Assembly (NCBI RefSeq): GCF_000241955.1
Contig: NC_016818.1
Span: forward strand, 4,402,001 to 4,466,000
DNA length: 64,000 bases
From: Rahnella aquatilis CIP 78.65 = ATCC 33071
GTDB taxonomy: Bacteria > Pseudomonadota > Gammaproteobacteria > Enterobacterales > Enterobacteriaceae
Direction of reading: 5' to 3'
Part shown: one piece after another, positions 18,430 through 25,865 of the stretch
Numbering within the stretch: position 1 is the first letter of the stretch
How the letters are laid out: the number at the start of each line of letters is the position of its first letter
Notes under the pieces: model-generated
What the model was told of the DNA's origin: nothing
The model's input: the letters and a program-made list of their open reading frames with translations, nothing else
Database searches by the model: none
Made by a program: the position numbers and the translations under genes

Positions 18430-18810
18430 ATGCCTTTTGTACGTATTGATATGGTTGAAGGGAAACCTGAAACCTACCGCAAAACTGTCGGCGATACGGT
18501 CTATGACGCGCTGCGCTCAGCCCTTAATGCGCCGGAAAACGACAAGTTTATTGTCATCTCCGAACACTCTCCGGCAGAAATGATGATTTCCCCTGATTAT
18601 CTCAATATCCAGCGCAGCCCGAACTGCATTGTGATTCAGGTAACGCTCAACACCGGCCGTACACTGGAAATGAAAAAGGCGTTCTATCACGCCGTAGCTT
18701 ACGGGCTGCATGAAAAAGTCGGATTACGTCTGGAAGATGTGTTCATCAGCCTGGTGGAAGTGCCGAAAGAAAACTGGTCCTTCGGCAACGGCGAAGCGCA
18801 ATACGCGTGA
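18430..18810 (+). CDS. Tautomerase-family protein
   Basis: A 126-residue 4-oxalocrotonate tautomerase superfamily protein of the long (fused or cis-CaaD-like) type. Pro follows the initiator Met (MPFVRIDM), supplying the N-terminal catalytic proline after Met removal. The typical C-terminal stretch VFISLVEVPKENWSFGNGEA is present (shortened). Start ATG 18430 has GAGGAG eight bases upstream; longer in-frame codons overlap the EamA gene and have no similarity. Physiological substrate unknown. Confidence 0.85.
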   Translation: MPFVRIDMVEGKPETYRKTVGDTVYDALRSALNAPENDKFIVISEHSPAEMMISPDYLNIQRSPNCIVIQVTLNTGRTLEMKKAFYHAVAYGLHEKVGLRLEDVFISLVEVPKENWSFGNGEAQYA

Positions 18811-18831
18811 GACGAGGTCTGAAGGTAAACT

Positions 18832-19176
18832 TCAGGCCAACAAGTTCTCACCGCCAATCAGCGGAATGATCCGGGCAAGCACGTCGTTAAAGACGCCACT
18901 TTCCGCAACAGCAATAAACTTTGCCTGACGGTGCCGCCAGTCCAATGTGTGGATCAATGTTGTGGCGACCACGCCAGGTACACTCAGATTGTTTACCGGC
19001 ACTTCGGTCGGTGCGCAGCGAATACGGGTGCTGACCGGCATACAAATCACCAATCCGGTAACCTGATTGTAGGTTTCATGGGACAGGATCAGCGCAGGGC
19101 CATATTTGCCTGTTTCCTTTCCTTTGGTTGGCTCAAAATCCAGCCAGCAAATATCCCCACGCTTTGGTAAATACAT
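18832..19176 (-). CDS. MazF/PemK-family endoribonuclease toxin
   Basis: A 114-residue toxin of the PemK/MazF/ChpB family that would cut mRNA at short sequence motifs. The N-terminus YLPKRGDICWLDFEPTKGKE and PALILSHETYN match the family's SH3-like barrel (RGDI, the P(A/V)L(I/V)LS strand), and MPVSTRI holds the usual catalytic Thr region. It overlaps the antitoxin gene by one base (TAATG on the minus strand), showing translational coupling. Cleavage specificity cannot be read from sequence. Confidence 0.87.
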   Translation of the reverse strand: MYLPKRGDICWLDFEPTKGKETGKYGPALILSHETYNQVTGLVICMPVSTRIRCAPTEVPVNNLSVPGVVATTLIHTLDWRHRQAKFIAVAESGVFNDVLARIIPLIGGENLLA

Positions 19177-19430
19177 TAATAATCAAGCTCCCTGTCAGTC
19201 GGTTCTGCCAATTCATCAGCATGAGCATTATACGCGCTCAGCCCCGATAACAAGCTGGCCTCAGTGACCTTCTGCTTTTCGGCTTTACGAATTTGCAGCC
19301 CGTCTTCAGAAATCTCAATATCAACGACATCACCTTCCTCGAATTGTGGAATTGACTTCAAACTTCCTGACAACCGTAACGCGATGCTGTTACCCCATTT
19401 CTGTAATGTAGCCTGAGTACGCATGTTCAT
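19176..19430 (-). CDS. MazE/AbrB-fold antitoxin
   Basis: An 84-residue antitoxin. The N-terminal swapped-hairpin DNA-binding domain contains LQKWGNSIALRL, as in MazE (KRWGNSPAVRI), followed by GDVVDIEISEDGL. The C-terminal ~35 residues are acidic and probably wrap the toxin. Start ATG 19430 follows GGTGG; ATG 19424 is possible. The pair autoregulates in known systems, and a matching inverted repeat lies just upstream. Confidence 0.85.
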   Translation of the reverse strand: MNMRTQATLQKWGNSIALRLSGSLKSIPQFEEGDVVDIEISEDGLQIRKAEKQKVTEASLLSGLSAYNAHADELAEPTDRELDY

Positions 19431-19440
19431 TTTTCCACCG

Positions 19441-19463
19441 TTGTATCTACAAAGAGTATACAA
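19441..19463. promoter_or_regulatory. Candidate MazE/MazEF autoregulatory operator
   Basis: TTGTATC (19441-19447) and GTATACAA (19456-19463) form an inverted repeat 11 bp upstream of the antitoxin start. The GTATCTACA core also resembles the repeated element in the E. coli mazEF promoter. Confidence 0.5.
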
Positions 19464-19546
19464 CCAAAAACCCGTAACCGTATTCCTGAGACGGGCCTTT
19501 GCGAGTTGCATTCAGAATATTTATCTTCCTGGCTTAAACAGGCGTG

Positions 19547-20287
19547 TTAAATAATCCCACCATTCGCCTTCAGCGTCTGGCCGTTCACCCAGGCACCGTC
19601 GGGTCCGGCGAGGAACGCGACCACAGAGGCGATATCTTCCGGCTGCCCGAGGCGCTCGAGCGGTGAGGTTTTGGCGATGGTTGCCACCAGCTGATCAGAT
19701 TTACCGTTGAGGAATAAATCCGTTGCCGTCGGGCCAGGCGCCACAGTATTGACGGTTATCTGGCGGCCGCGCATTTCTTTGGTCAGCACACGGCTCAGCG
19801 CCTCGACAGCGGCTTTGGTCGCGGCATACACGCCATAAGTCGGCTGATATAAACCGACAACCGTCGATGAGAAATTGATGATGCGCCCGCCGTCGTGCAG
19901 ATGTTTCGCCGCTTCACGCAGCGTGTTAAAAGTGCCTTTCAGATTGATGTCGATAAGGCGATCGAACGCCGCATCGTCGGTGTCGGCAATAGCCGAAAGC
20001 GTCATAATTCCCGCGTTATTCACCAGTATATCCACGCCGCCAAACGCCTGTTCCGCGCTGGCAAACATCCGGCCGACCGCCGCCGCGTCGCTGACATCCG
20101 CCTGCGCGCTGATGGCCCTCCCGCCTGCCTGTTCAATTTTGCTGACCACCGCGTCGGCTTCTGCCGCACCGCGTGAGTAGTTCACAATCACGGTAAAACC
20201 GTCGCGCGCCAGACGCTCTGCGATGGCGGCGCCAATACCGCGTGATGCGCCGGTGACCAGCGCGACTTTCTGTTTTGATGAAGTCAT
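19547..20287 (-). CDS. SDR-family oxidoreductase (classical type)
   Basis: A 246-residue classical short-chain dehydrogenase/reductase. It has the NADP-binding TGASRGIGAAI (residues 12-22), NNAG, an active-site Ser in NFSSTVVG and Tyr-Lys in YGVYAATKAA, plus PGPTATDLF after the active site. It resembles 3-oxoacyl-ACP reductase-like enzymes outside fab clusters. It is divergent from the LysR gene at 20409, which probably controls it. Substrate unknown. Confidence 0.88.
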   Translation of the reverse strand: MTSSKQKVALVTGASRGIGAAIAERLARDGFTVIVNYSRGAAEADAVVSKIEQAGGRAISAQADVSDAAAVGRMFASAEQAFGGVDILVNNAGIMTLSAIADTDDAAFDRLIDINLKGTFNTLREAAKHLHDGGRIINFSSTVVGLYQPTYGVYAATKAAVEALSRVLTKEMRGRQITVNTVAPGPTATDLFLNGKSDQLVATIAKTSPLERLGQPEDIASVVAFLAGPDGAWVNGQTLKANGGII

Positions 20288-20408
20288 GATGCGTTCCCTT
20301 TTTTCAGTAATTCGGATCTGTTGTCGGTGAGGAAAGCGTAGCCGATTGACGCTGCCGGATAATTACCTGATATTCGTTATTACTATCCGGAAAAGGCGAA
20401 CAATCATC

Positions 20409-21311
20409 ATGGATAAACTCGACAGCATGCAGTTATTCACCCGCGTGGTGGAACTGCGCAGTTTTACCCAGGCCGCACAGGCGCTGAACCTGAAACGCTC
20501 GACGGTGACCGATGCCATTAAGCAACTGGAGACGCGGCTCAACATCCGGCTTCTGCAACGCACCACCCGTCACGTCAGCCCGACACTGGACGGCGAAGCC
20601 TATTATCAGCGCTGTCTGCGTATCCTGGCGGATGTGGAAGATGCCGAAATGGCCTTTGCCGGTGCGCAGCCGAAAGGGTTATTGCGGGTGGATGTACACG
20701 GGTCGATGGCGCGACATTTTCTGCTGCCCGGCCTGCCGGATTTTCTGGCGCAGTATCCCGACATTGAGTTTTACATGAGCGAAGGCGACCGGCTGGTGGA
20801 TCTGGTGCGGGAAGGCATCGATTGTGTGATCCGCGCCGGAGAGCTGAAAGACAGCGATATGGTGGCACGGCCGCTCGGTACGTTGCCGGAAATTACCTGC
20901 GCCAGCCCGGACTATCTGCAACGTTTTGGCATACCGGAAACACCGGACGATCTGGCCGGTCACCGGATGATTGGTTTTCGTTCCAGTGCGACCGGCGGGC
21001 TGCTGCCGCTGGTTTTTCAGCAGCAAGGCAAAACACGCGAAATCCTGCTGCCAACCAGTTTGTCGGTCAACGGCGCGGAAAGCATGAAAGAAGCCGCACG
21101 GCGCGGGATGGGAATTATTCAGGTGCCGCATTACGGCCTGCTGGAGGATCTGGCACAGGGAAGCCTGGTGCAAATTCTGGCGGATTTCCCGGCCGGTTCG
21201 CTGCCGGTTTCCCTGCTTTACCCGCGTAACCGCCAGCTTTCGCCCCGTGTGCGGGTGTTTATCGACTGGATGGTGAAAGAGTTTGCGCGGCGTGATCCGC
21301 ATCTGACATGA
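20409..21311 (+). CDS. LysR-family transcriptional regulator
   Basis: A 300-residue LysR regulator. N-terminal winged helix: MDKLDSMQLFTRVVELRSF then QALNLKRSTVTDAI as the recognition helix; the effector domain starts near residue 90. The sequence class (MDKLxxMxxFxxVVE) often sits beside oxidoreductase genes. ATG 20409 gives the conserved start; an upstream extension to 20346 is not typical. The divergent SDR gene is 121 bp away and is the likely target. Confidence 0.9.
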   Translation: MDKLDSMQLFTRVVELRSFTQAAQALNLKRSTVTDAIKQLETRLNIRLLQRTTRHVSPTLDGEAYYQRCLRILADVEDAEMAFAGAQPKGLLRVDVHGSMARHFLLPGLPDFLAQYPDIEFYMSEGDRLVDLVREGIDCVIRAGELKDSDMVARPLGTLPEITCASPDYLQRFGIPETPDDLAGHRMIGFRSSATGGLLPLVFQQQGKTREILLPTSLSVNGAESMKEAARRGMGIIQVPHYGLLEDLAQGSLVQILADFPAGSLPVSLLYPRNRQLSPRVRVFIDWMVKEFARRDPHLT

Positions 21312-21366
21312 TAGTTTTTCTGCTCAGAAGGCATGACGTCACAACGTTAACGATTGGGAGAAGCCG

Positions 21367-21858
21367 ATGATCACACCTGCTGTATTGCTGCATATCGGCA
21401 GCGAAGAAACGCAAGTTATCGTCCGTAATGATGATAGCGAAGATAAAAGTTTGCTCCTGACACTGGGCTCTCAACTCACCTCCGTCGGCTATTTCCGCCA
21501 TTCACCGCCGACGCCGGATGAAATGGAAACCGCCATTATGGTGGTCGAAGATGAAGTGACGCGCATCCGGCACGACATTCCTCCGGGCGCTAAATTATTC
21601 AGCACGGACAACGATATCCGTGTGCTGGCCCGCATTGCCGGTGAAGCGGAAAACGAAGTGATGACGTTGTCGCTGGATGCAGTGGAACGCACGTTTGACC
21701 GGCTGGCGCTGGTGATTAATGGCCGTCCTGCGCATTTCGAAGGCATTCCTGACGGCAATGATTTCGCCGCCACGCTGCTGATTTTGCGCGAGTTTATGCA
21801 TCATCTGCAATTTGATGAAATTGTGGTGAAAGGGACGAAGTTTGAGATATCCAGGTAA
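21367..21858 (+). CDS. Conserved-looking hypothetical protein, 163 residues
   Basis: I do not recognise a family. The protein is acidic and soluble with no signal peptide or membrane span. It starts MITPAVLLHIGSEETQVIV, a beta-strand-rich N-terminus, and ends KGTKFEISR. GGGAG six bases before ATG 21367 supports the start, and a terminator follows at 21879. It is 55 bp downstream of the LysR gene on the same strand and may share its transcript. Confidence 0.7.
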   Translation: MITPAVLLHIGSEETQVIVRNDDSEDKSLLLTLGSQLTSVGYFRHSPPTPDEMETAIMVVEDEVTRIRHDIPPGAKLFSTDNDIRVLARIAGEAENEVMTLSLDAVERTFDRLALVINGRPAHFEGIPDGNDFAATLLILREFMHHLQFDEIVVKGTKFEISR

Positions 21859-21878
21859 GCATTAAAGAGAAAAGAACA

Positions 21879-21898
21879 GCCCCGGACGGGGCCGTTTT
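21879..21898 (+). terminator. Rho-independent terminator
   Basis: GCCCC and GGGGC around GGAC, followed by CGTTTT on the plus strand. It ends the 163-residue gene and separates it from the converging 528-residue gene. Confidence 0.7.
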
Positions 21899-21919
21899 GC
21901 TTCATTTACACCACTTCAG

Positions 21920-23506
21920 CTATGCGAATGAAGAACCGTTTATTAGCTGCGCAGGATCCGATTCCATCAGTACCATCCCGCTGAGATCCGGCAGGGTCTG
22001 ATGATTCAGATAATCCCGGAACGACATGCGCGGGGCGTCATTTTCCCAGGCCGATTGCAGCTTACCGAGCAGGTCAGTGGTTTTCGACGTGATTTCCGGC
22101 GTGGTGATGTCGGATTCCAGCGCGCCTTTGACGTATTTCTGAATATGTGCTGAGTTGCTGGCGGACTGAGCCACTGTGGCACTCATCAGCGCACCTTTGT
22201 GATATTGCACGGACGTCGTGCTTTCTGCCGTGTCATCAATCTGATAGTAAAGGTAATTCTGCGAGTTGCGGTCGCTGGTCAGATTCAGTTTCAGCCCCGG
22301 TGTCAGCGACTCATGGTAGCTGGCAACCAGATGTGACTGCTGCTTTTGTGTGATGTTGCGATCCTGCGTACTGGTGCCGGTGATCGTGCTGGTTTGAGAA
22401 ACCTGATAAGAGAACGTATCGGTTTCGTCCGGGCGCAACGGATTAGTGGAATCAACCGGTGTCTGCGAGACTGACGCTGTGAAATCCGCCAGCCCGGTCA
22501 TCATGTTTTTATCGGTTTTGGTCAGCGAGAAATAGACCGGCTCAGAGCCCCGGCTTTTATAGGTCGTCGCTGTCTCGCCATAATGACTGTTCAGCGCCGT
22601 AAAGGCATCTTTGAACATGTTCATCAGCGATTCATCAGCATTACCACGATTGCCTGCACTGTTGATTTGTTTCAGATAACTGTTCAGCGCCTGCTTCTGC
22701 TGGCTTTCTGTGCCGAGTAATGCGCGTTTACTCATATCGACGCTGATATCCACCGTACCGGCAATACCCGTCGACTTCACCGAGCGTGTACTGGCATCGG
22801 CGTGGAAATCCAGCGTCTGAGGATGGGTCGTGCCCAGCGTGGCGTGTAAGTCCACCGACGACAGCACCGAGGTATCAAACTTCGTCAGCCCGCTCAGATT
22901 CAGCTTTGGCGGTTGCGCCGTCAGGCCATCAATCGCTTTCTGAAAACCTTCCGCCAGCCCGGCCAGCGCTTTACGATCCGTATCGCTGAGAGTGCCTTTG
23001 CTGACATTCACCTGCACGCCGAGTCCGTCATCATCACTGCCCAGCGTGATATCCACCCGCGCACCGCTGGCGGTTTTAATGCTCAGGCTTATCTGGTTAT
23101 CGGCTTTGGTATGAAGTTGAGTTTGGGCGGCGACGTTGCCCGCCGAACGGGTCGACTGAGCGGAAGTCTGCTTCATCACCGATTGCGAATAGCTGCTGCT
23201 GTCGCTAGTGAAACGCTCAAGCAGCGCCGCACCGAGTCCGGTAAAACGCGCCGCATTCCCGGAATGGCTGAAGTTCGATGCAAGCTTTGAAGACATCAGA
23301 TCGCTGGAAGAACGTTCCCAGACCAGTGCCGGTCTGGTGATGTTGTAGACCGGCGAAGCGGTGTCCGCCTGGCCGATCATTACCGTGGTGGATTGCGCCG
23401 TCGAAGCCTGCTGCTGGCTGGCTGCAGTAGTGACTGCCGTCAGTGATTTTGTTGACGTAACCAGCGTATTGAGCGCCTGATTACCTGTCGCAGAGATAAC
23501 TGTCAT
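21920..23506 (-). CDS. Unrecognised 528-residue Ser/Thr/Ala-rich protein under sigma-28 control
   Basis: No family recognised with confidence. The N-terminal ~130 residues are rich in Ser, Thr, Ala and Gln (for example TTAASQQQASTAQSTTV) with low complexity, and lack a Sec signal or membrane span. A central part (about 135-270) alternates short strands (ISLSIKTASGARVDITLGS) in a repeat-like way. The C-terminus ends MVLMESDPAQLINGSSFA. The composition resembles flagellar or secreted filament-associated proteins. A near-perfect sigma-28 promoter lies 64-90 bp upstream, so it is expected to be made with the flagellar late genes. Function unknown; export by the flagellar apparatus is a hypothesis only. 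Confidence 0.8.
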   Translation of the reverse strand: MTVISATGNQALNTLVTSTKSLTAVTTAASQQQASTAQSTTVMIGQADTASPVYNITRPALVWERSSSDLMSSKLASNFSHSGNAARFTGLGAALLERFTSDSSSYSQSVMKQTSAQSTRSAGNVAAQTQLHTKADNQISLSIKTASGARVDITLGSDDDGLGVQVNVSKGTLSDTDRKALAGLAEGFQKAIDGLTAQPPKLNLSGLTKFDTSVLSSVDLHATLGTTHPQTLDFHADASTRSVKSTGIAGTVDISVDMSKRALLGTESQQKQALNSYLKQINSAGNRGNADESLMNMFKDAFTALNSHYGETATTYKSRGSEPVYFSLTKTDKNMMTGLADFTASVSQTPVDSTNPLRPDETDTFSYQVSQTSTITGTSTQDRNITQKQQSHLVASYHESLTPGLKLNLTSDRNSQNYLYYQIDDTAESTTSVQYHKGALMSATVAQSASNSAHIQKYVKGALESDITTPEITSKTTDLLGKLQSAWENDAPRMSFRDYLNHQTLPDLSGMVLMESDPAQLINGSSFA

Positions 23507-23569
23507 CCCGATAAATCCCTATGTTTTTGCGCCATAGCGCCAGTGGATACCCTGATCCTTCTGATGCTA

Positions 23570-23596
23570 TTTTCGGCAAAAAAACAGGAAACTTTA
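23570..23596 (-). promoter_or_regulatory. Sigma-28 (FliA) promoter of the 528-residue gene
   Basis: On the minus strand TAAAGTTT, an 11-base spacer (CCTGTTTTTTT) and GCCGAAAA match TAAAGTTT-N11-GCCGATAA in 15 of 16 positions with exact spacing. It is as good as promoters of known flagellar class-3 genes. Confidence 0.85.
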
Positions 23597-23633
23597 AGGA
23601 CATGTAAAAAGTTATTTCCTGCACGTCGCGGCG

Positions 23634-24791
23634 TTATTCCAGCGGGCCGCCCAGAATGGTTTCGCACATGCCGGAAAGAATGCGTTCACCGGTTTCACTT
23701 TTCAGATCCTCGTACCATTGTTCGGTGACAGCCATTTCTTTGCCATGGGTGACATCGCAGCGTTTACGTGCTTTCAGTACCAGATCCTTCACGCGATATG
23801 CGCGTTTTTCCTGATAACGCAGCAGTGCATCTTCAATGCCTAACGAATTGGTCTGCAACATATTGGCCAGCACGACCGCATCCTCCATCGCCGCGCAACC
23901 GCCCTGCCCGATATCCGGCGTAGTGCTGTGGCCGGAATCGCCAAGCAGCGCAATCCGGCCTTTAACCAGTTGCATAAAGGGTTCGATATCATGGATTTCG
24001 ACGCGGTTGGTGGTCTCGGGATTAATCTGACTGATCAGTTTCTGCACCGGTTCCGCCCAGCCCGCAAAGTAGCCCTGCAAATCCTCGCGTACCGTGGTGC
24101 GATCCTGCGGCAAGCCTTTCGGCAAAGGTACGTCAAAGAAGAAGTAGAAACGGTTGCCGCTCACCGGCATCAGTGAAACGCGCTTGCCTTCGCCGACAAA
24201 TGTCGTCCATTGATCGGCGGGCGCGATACTCTCATCGATTTCCACCAGACCGTTCCAGTTGACGTAACCGGCATAGCGGCGCTCCGTCGCATAACCCAGA
24301 ACATGCTGGCGGATAATGGAATGGGTGCCGTCGGCCGCGATCAACAAGTCACCGGTCGCGGAGGTGCCGTCTTCAAACCAGGCTGTGACGCTGTCGGCGG
24401 ATTCTTCGACGTGCGTCACGCGCTTGCCGAATTGCACCCGATCGCGGCCATAGGTATCGAGCAGCATCGACTGAAGTTCAGCGCGCGCCACCGGATAGGG
24501 CTGTTCGCCGACGCTCTGGATCAGCGGATCCATACTAAAACGCGTCATGGTCTTACCCTGCTGGTAGTCTTTGTAGGCCATGAAGCGCATATTGCCGCCG
24601 AGTTTGCGTAGCGCCTCTTTCATACCGAGATAATTCAGGCATTTGACGCCGTTCGGCCAGATGGAAATCGCCGCGCCTACCGGTTTGATCTCTTTCACCG
24701 CCTCGTATACAGCCGTGTCGATGCCAAAACGCTTCAGCGCAATTGCCGCACATGCACCGCCAATACCGCCACCAATCACGATCGCTTTCAT
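23634..24791 (-). CDS. hpxO: FAD-dependent urate hydroxylase HpxO
   Basis: A 385-residue flavoprotein monooxygenase that converts urate to 5-hydroxyisourate in purine catabolism. The FAD motif GGGIGGACAA is at residues 7-16, and DLLIAADGTHSIIR and ALLGDSGHSTTPDIGQGG are the second and third flavin contacts. The sequence closely follows Klebsiella HpxO, including AAISIWPNGVKC and YAGYVNWNGLVEID. Start ATG 24791 follows GGGGAGA. It stands apart from any other hpx gene in this window. A TTGTATACAA palindrome 71 bp upstream may be a GntR-type operator. Confidence 0.92.
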   Translation of the reverse strand: MKAIVIGGGIGGACAAIALKRFGIDTAVYEAVKEIKPVGAAISIWPNGVKCLNYLGMKEALRKLGGNMRFMAYKDYQQGKTMTRFSMDPLIQSVGEQPYPVARAELQSMLLDTYGRDRVQFGKRVTHVEESADSVTAWFEDGTSATGDLLIAADGTHSIIRQHVLGYATERRYAGYVNWNGLVEIDESIAPADQWTTFVGEGKRVSLMPVSGNRFYFFFDVPLPKGLPQDRTTVREDLQGYFAGWAEPVQKLISQINPETTNRVEIHDIEPFMQLVKGRIALLGDSGHSTTPDIGQGGCAAMEDAVVLANMLQTNSLGIEDALLRYQEKRAYRVKDLVLKARKRCDVTHGKEMAVTEQWYEDLKSETGERILSGMCETILGGPLE

Positions 24792-24809
24792 ATTTTTCTC
24801 CCCTGAGTC

Positions 24810-24882
24810 TCTTAAGGGAAAAGCAATTTCTGTACCAGAAAAGCGATTTGCCGCCAAAGCCTTGTATACAATCTTAAGGGAA
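24810..24882. promoter_or_regulatory. hpxO upstream region: 11-bp direct repeat and TTGTATACAA palindrome
   Basis: TCTTAAGGGAA occurs twice (24810-24820 and 24872-24882), 62 bp apart. The palindrome TTGTATACAA (24862-24871) immediately precedes the second copy; such palindromes are common GntR-family operators. All are 19-91 bp upstream of the hpxO start. Confidence 0.5.
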
Positions 24883-24980
24883 ATTGCACCGTGCCTTTTG
24901 TAGCACCGGTTGCGCTAAAGCGAGGCGTAATCGCGGTGCGGTGGGTCATCTTGGTGCGTTGTCCCTGTCACTGCCGGTCC

Positions 24981-25661
24981 TCAGTGAACGGAATAGTGCT
25001 CAATCGTTAACATAAAGTACTGGCTGTAGTATTCCGAAAAAACATGCGTCAGAAATCTTTCCATTTCATCACTCATGCCATTCTTATAAGCAAAAATAAT
25101 TTCGCCATAATTGGGGTCAAAAAATTTGATTTGACTGGCGTCAGCCCTGATGCCCAAAGAATGCCCACCGGACGCTTTCTTAATGGATATATGGAAGCCG
25201 TTACCCTGAGTGATATTCTTTAATATTGCCTGAGACATTTTTATTGGCGTATTTTCTGTCAGCCGGATCTCTTCCCGAATGAAATTAACGCGATGCGGTT
25301 TAAGGATGCCATGAAAAACGTTTTTCATTTCTTTCATATTCCCGCTGGCGCTCAGGTGTTCCTGAAAATTCATAATCCCACGCACCACTGCCTTACCCCG
25401 CTCACTGCTGATATACGCACTGAACTGGGGCCAGTTTTGACCTGATATCAGGTAAGCACCAATCAATCCCTGACACACACCGCTTTCAAAACCATATTCC
25501 ACCACCCGTCCTGCACGGTCATAACTATTCCCGGTCCATGCTCCCTTACGTTTTAGTGAATCACAACTATCCCATTTGTTTTTCTTAATATATTCACCCT
25601 GCCGGAATTTATTGTATATCCCATTAGAACCCTGTATTAGTCTGACTGAATCCATTCGCAT
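24981..25661 (-). CDS. YopT-like cysteine protease (peptidase family C58)
   Basis: A 226-residue protein with the C58 triad context: Cys63 in SGVCQGLIGAYL, His167 in GGHSLGIRA and Asp182 in KFFDPNYGEI. Spacings of 104 and 15 residues are close to those of AvrPphB and YopT. Family members are type III effectors and related toxins that cleave host proteins (YopT cuts prenylated Rho GTPases). No signal peptide, and little N-terminal extension before the catalytic domain. ATG 25661 is used; ATG 25655 is possible. DNA is AT-richer than its neighbours, suggesting transfer. No secretion genes or chaperone lie beside it. Confidence 0.82.
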   Translation of the reverse strand: MRMDSVRLIQGSNGIYNKFRQGEYIKKNKWDSCDSLKRKGAWTGNSYDRAGRVVEYGFESGVCQGLIGAYLISGQNWPQFSAYISSERGKAVVRGIMNFQEHLSASGNMKEMKNVFHGILKPHRVNFIREEIRLTENTPIKMSQAILKNITQGNGFHISIKKASGGHSLGIRADASQIKFFDPNYGEIIFAYKNGMSDEMERFLTHVFSEYYSQYFMLTIEHYSVH

Positions 25662-25722
25662 AAAATTACTTCACTCAATTATCAACAAAATATTTGCAAA
25701 CTATAAAGAAAGGAGATTTTTA

Positions 25723-25776
25723 ATGCTGGAAATTATTAATTCAGAAAAAGGAAAGATATCTTGTCTGGTGAAGTGA
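25723..25776 (+). CDS. 17-residue peptide with strong ribosome site (possible gene remnant)
   Basis: AAAGGAG seven bases before ATG 25723 is an almost ideal ribosome site, but the frame stops after MLEIINSEKGKISCLVK. This beginning looks like the first strands of SpoIIAA/STAS-like small proteins, and a +2 frame continues with SGEV, so a frameshifted remnant is as likely as a true short peptide. It is divergent from the C58 protease gene in the same AT-rich island. Confidence 0.35.
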   Translation: MLEIINSEKGKISCLVK

Positions 25777-25865
25777 TCCTGACACCCATCTGGTGCAGGA
25801 GGGCGAAGGTTGATACTCTGCCGGGTATTGATATTTCGAATACCTAAACCATAAGTATTTATAAA

